A DNA stretch of 8,718 nucleotides from Promethearchaeota archaeon (GTDB lineage: Archaea; Asgardarchaeota; Lokiarchaeia; Sigynarchaeales; SOKP01): contig JAGXNR010000108.1 of NCBI GenBank assembly GCA_019894875.1, forward strand, positions 1 through 8,718, in the 5' to 3' direction. A program made the position numbers and the translations under genes. Below, in pieces: positions 6,636-8,718 of this stretch; position 1 is the first letter of the stretch, and the number at the start of each line of letters is the position of its first letter. The notes below the pieces were generated by a model. It searched no databases, was not told where the DNA came from, and saw only the letters and a program-made list of their open reading frames with translations.

Positions 6636-7553
6636 ATGGATGATTCATATATTCAAGACTATATCAAGGCTGGAAAAGGAGTAATTGCCGCAAAAAAATT
6701 AGCAAAGGATATTATAAAACCGGGTGTTACTTTTTTGGAGGTTGCTAATAGATGTGAAGCGGAAATAATCAAAACTGGGTGTGAATTATCCTTTCCTATT
6801 AACTTATCACTAAACGAAATTGCTGCTCATTACAGCCCACCAATTGGAGATAATACGGTAATACCGGAAAATGGTCTTTTGAAAGTTGATATCGGCTCAC
6901 ATTTTAATGGTTACATTGCGGATTCAGCTTTTACAATTAATCTTGATGGGGATCCAAAACTTCAAAATTATGTAGATGCCGCCAAAGAAGCTGTCAACGC
7001 TGCAATTGAATTATTTAATCCTGGTATAAAACTATACGAATTGGGCGAAGCTATCGCTCAAAAAATTATTAATCGTGGGCTTAGACCCATTACTAATCTT
7101 GGTGGTCATGAATTGAAGCAGTACAATTTACACGCTGGACCATTTATTCCTAATTATAAAGAAAAATTACATAATCAAGTATTAAAACCAGGAGATGCTT
7201 ATGCTTGTGAACCATTTGCTACATCTGGAGTAGGTAAAGTAGAAAATGGAATTCATTCCTACATATTCCGATTCGTCAAAAAAATTAAGAGAAATATGTC
7301 CTATGAACAACAGGATTACATGAATAAAATTCATAAGAATTTTAAGAACCTCCCCTTTTCGCCTCGTTGGATAATTAATAATAACCTTTTACCTAAAGAT
7401 AAAATCCTAAGAACAATTGAATCATTTCTTGGGAAGAAAATATTGGATAAATATCCTATCTTAATAGAAAGAGCCAAAGAGCCTGTAGCTCAAGAAGAGC
7501 ATACAATTATATTGGATTTAGATGGTAATAAAATTGTCACTACCCAAGAATAA
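6636..7553 (+). CDS. map: Methionine aminopeptidase type 2
   Basis: This metallopeptidase removes the initiator methionine from nascent proteins in the cytosol. The 305 residues fit archaeal MetAP2. The two-metal site is complete: D85 ('KVDIG'), D96 ('ADSAFT'), H158 ('GGHELKQY'), E192 ('CEPFAT') and E288 ('AQEEHTI'). The catalytic histidines H65 ('AAHYSP') and H166 ('LHAG') are also present. The type 2 helical insertion lies between about residues 205 and 275, separating E192 from E288; type 1 enzymes lack it. There is no N-terminal extension like that of eukaryotic MetAP2. It follows aspS by 34 bp, and its last 32 bp overlap the start of the nucleotidyltransferase gene in another frame. All three are probably expressed together. 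Confidence 0.96.
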   Translation: MDDSYIQDYIKAGKGVIAAKKLAKDIIKPGVTFLEVANRCEAEIIKTGCELSFPINLSLNEIAAHYSPPIGDNTVIPENGLLKVDIGSHFNGYIADSAFTINLDGDPKLQNYVDAAKEAVNAAIELFNPGIKLYELGEAIAQKIINRGLRPITNLGGHELKQYNLHAGPFIPNYKEKLHNQVLKPGDAYACEPFATSGVGKVENGIHSYIFRFVKKIKRNMSYEQQDYMNKIHKNFKNLPFSPRWIINNNLLPKDKILRTIESFLGKKILDKYPILIERAKEPVAQEEHTIILDLDGNKIVTTQE

Positions 7554-8376
7554 CTCAAAAAATAACATAACCTCAATAATTTTATGCGCTGGAGAAGGAA
7601 GCAGGATTAGTGATTTTATTCCTAATAAACCAAAGCCATTAATTGAAATAAATAATAAACCAATTTTATCGTATTTGATCTCTCATTTAAGAAAATTAAA
7701 TATATCATCAATAATCATTGTGACTGGGCATCTAAAAAAACAAGTAGAAGATTATATAAAAGAAATCAAGCAAAAATACGATACTCTAAAGGAGAAGATA
7801 TTTGTTATTAATTCGGGGAATGATTATAAAAAAGGACCTTTATATTCTTTTCTGTCAATTACAAATGAAAAAAGTATTCTAAAAAGAGATTTAATATATC
7901 TGGTGTTTCCAGGTGATACTTATTTTGAATTCAACTTAATTAGTGAAATTATTACTACAATTAAAAACGTCAATGATCTTATTCATGGCAATTCGATTAT
8001 TTTTTATCAGAAATTGCAGGGAATTAAACTAAAAGAAAAAGAAGATCTAAACAAGACTATTTCTACTATTAATACTGAAGAACTAGAGTCTATGGAGATA
8101 GTTAGAAAAATTGAGCAACAAAAATTAAATTCTATTAGTGAGAGTGCATTTTATAAACGGATCATCCCCGTATTTGTTTTTAATTTTAAATTTCTTGAAA
8201 ATATTATTGAAGCAGAAAAAAAAAGTTCTGTGAAAACCATTAGAGAAATTGTTAATTTTTTAATAAAAGGGAAAAGTATTCTTTATGCCTATAGCTTAAA
8301 TCCTGACTATAGATTTTATGATATCGATACTAAATTAGATCTTTTAAATTTGAATCAAACAAAAAGAGGACAATAG
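7522..8376 (+). CDS. GT-A fold nucleotidyltransferase (sugar-nucleotide/MobA-like), substrate unknown
   Basis: This 284-residue protein belongs to the NTP_transferase superfamily, which couples an NTP to a phosphorylated sugar, polyol or cofactor precursor and releases pyrophosphate. The N-terminus carries the nucleotide-binding 'LCAGEGSRI' (21-29), followed by 'NKPKPLIEINNKPIL' (35-49) with the catalytic-type lysine K38. 'GPLYSFL' (105-111) and 'FPGDT' (129-133) follow; D132 is the likely metal ligand. The C-terminal 'YDIDTKLDLL' (266-275) is a frequent ending in this family. Candidates include sugar-1-phosphate, inositol-phosphate or cofactor nucleotidyltransferases; the motifs do not choose between them. 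There is no hexapeptide-repeat acetyltransferase domain. The ATG lies inside map (32-bp overlap); a TTG at 7534 is an alternative. The composition is richer in Lys, Ile and Asn than that of aspS or map. Confidence 0.82.
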   Translation: MVIKLSLPKNNSKNNITSIILCAGEGSRISDFIPNKPKPLIEINNKPILSYLISHLRKLNISSIIIVTGHLKKQVEDYIKEIKQKYDTLKEKIFVINSGNDYKKGPLYSFLSITNEKSILKRDLIYLVFPGDTYFEFNLISEIITTIKNVNDLIHGNSIIFYQKLQGIKLKEKEDLNKTISTINTEELESMEIVRKIEQQKLNSISESAFYKRIIPVFVFNFKFLENIIEAEKKSSVKTIREIVNFLIKGKSILYAYSLNPDYRFYDIDTKLDLLNLNQTKRGQ

Positions 8377-8718
8377 GTGCTCCGAGTATACAGAGTATTT
8401 ATTATTCAAAGGAAAGCTCTATAAAAACTCCTATGAAATAACTAAGTAATCAAAGCTCCTATCTTAAGTTTTTAATAAGTCATGGTTCTTGCAGTTTAAA
8501 GGTCTCGAGTATCAAAAACATAATGCAATCAACAGCAATCAGTTTTTTAATGTGTTCTAGCCAGATATGTATTCATTAAAAGAATTATGAAATAATTGAA
8601 AAACTTAATTCCTTGCTCCAAAGTATCAATTATAAGAATTCAATGATATGAATTCTGCAAAAAATTTAATCTTCCGTATTTATGTATCAAACACTACAGG
8701 AACATGAGAGATGTGAAA
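8377..8718. other. 342-bp stretch without a supportable gene
   Basis: All six frames are closed by frequent stop codons, and no tRNA, snoRNA-like or repeat array is visible. A weak perfect dyad, GAATTCA/TGAATTC with a 6-nt loop, lies at 8636-8655. An ATG at 8682 opens a frame that runs off the right edge (12 codons, preceded by an in-frame stop at 8667 and an AT-rich box), so the next gene may begin there. A 28-codon open stretch without a start codon just after the nucleotidyltransferase stop (about 8354-8440) may be chance or a gene remnant. Confidence 0.5.

Noticed and set aside
8636..8655. Hairpin GAATTCA-6 nt-TGAATTC as a terminator
   Set aside because: The stem is short and AT-rich, no T run follows, and it lies 260 bp after the last gene.
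8682..8718. Possible start of a gene running off the right edge (ATG at 8682)
   Set aside because: Only 12 codons are visible, with no recognisable motif, so it cannot be called a gene from this window.
1..8718. CRISPR array, tRNA/rRNA genes, insertion sequences
   Set aside because: I saw no regularly spaced repeats, no cloverleaf-compatible or rRNA-like sequence, no transposase, and no long terminal inverted repeats around the methyltransferase.

Overview
This AT-rich window looks archaeal, and most probably comes from an Asgard archaeon. The genes are of archaeal/eukaryotic type: ribosomal protein eL38, a Pth2-class peptidyl-tRNA hydrolase, TruD/Pus7, a short archaeal-type AspRS and a type 2 methionine aminopeptidase. 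Start codons are not preceded by clear Shine-Dalgarno sequences, and TATA-like boxes lie roughly 25-32 bp upstream of several of them. The Asgard assignment is an inference. It rests on eL38 next to a protein with a longin-like N-terminal domain, a fold expanded with small GTPases in Asgard genomes. No rRNA or universal marker is present to settle it.

Layout. The left edge holds the last 43 codons of eL38 (+). After a 181-bp spacer comes a lineage-specific longin-like/coiled-coil protein (316-1236, +). A 196-bp AT-rich spacer with a strong TATA box and a 16-bp palindrome leads to a translation/RNA cluster on +: a NusA-like protein (1433-1945), Pth2 (1993-2349, GTG start) and TruD (2374-3759, TTG start). 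A DNA methyltransferase (3762-5189) is the only gene on the minus strand. It converges on truD with 2 bp between the stop codons and diverges from aspS. Then follow aspS (5282-6601), map (6636-7553) and a sugar-nucleotide/MobA-type nucleotidyltransferase (7522-8376), which overlaps map by 32 bp. The last 342 bp hold no supportable gene.

How it fits together. eL38, Pth2, TruD, AspRS and MetAP all serve translation: the ribosome, release of stalled peptidyl-tRNA, tRNA pseudouridylation, tRNA charging and nascent-chain processing. The NusA-like protein would link to transcription. The methyltransferase is the outlier, an apparent solitary type III Mod-like enzyme with a PKD-like C-terminal domain and no restriction partner in view.

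Most notable points: the longin-like/coiled-coil protein; the NusA-like protein whose KH GxxG loop is gone; AspRS residues that predict a non-discriminating enzyme, hence Asn-tRNA(Asn) made by transamidation; and the methyltransferase with an extracellular-style domain. I found no convincing new multi-gene system, CRISPR array, transposon or RNA gene.
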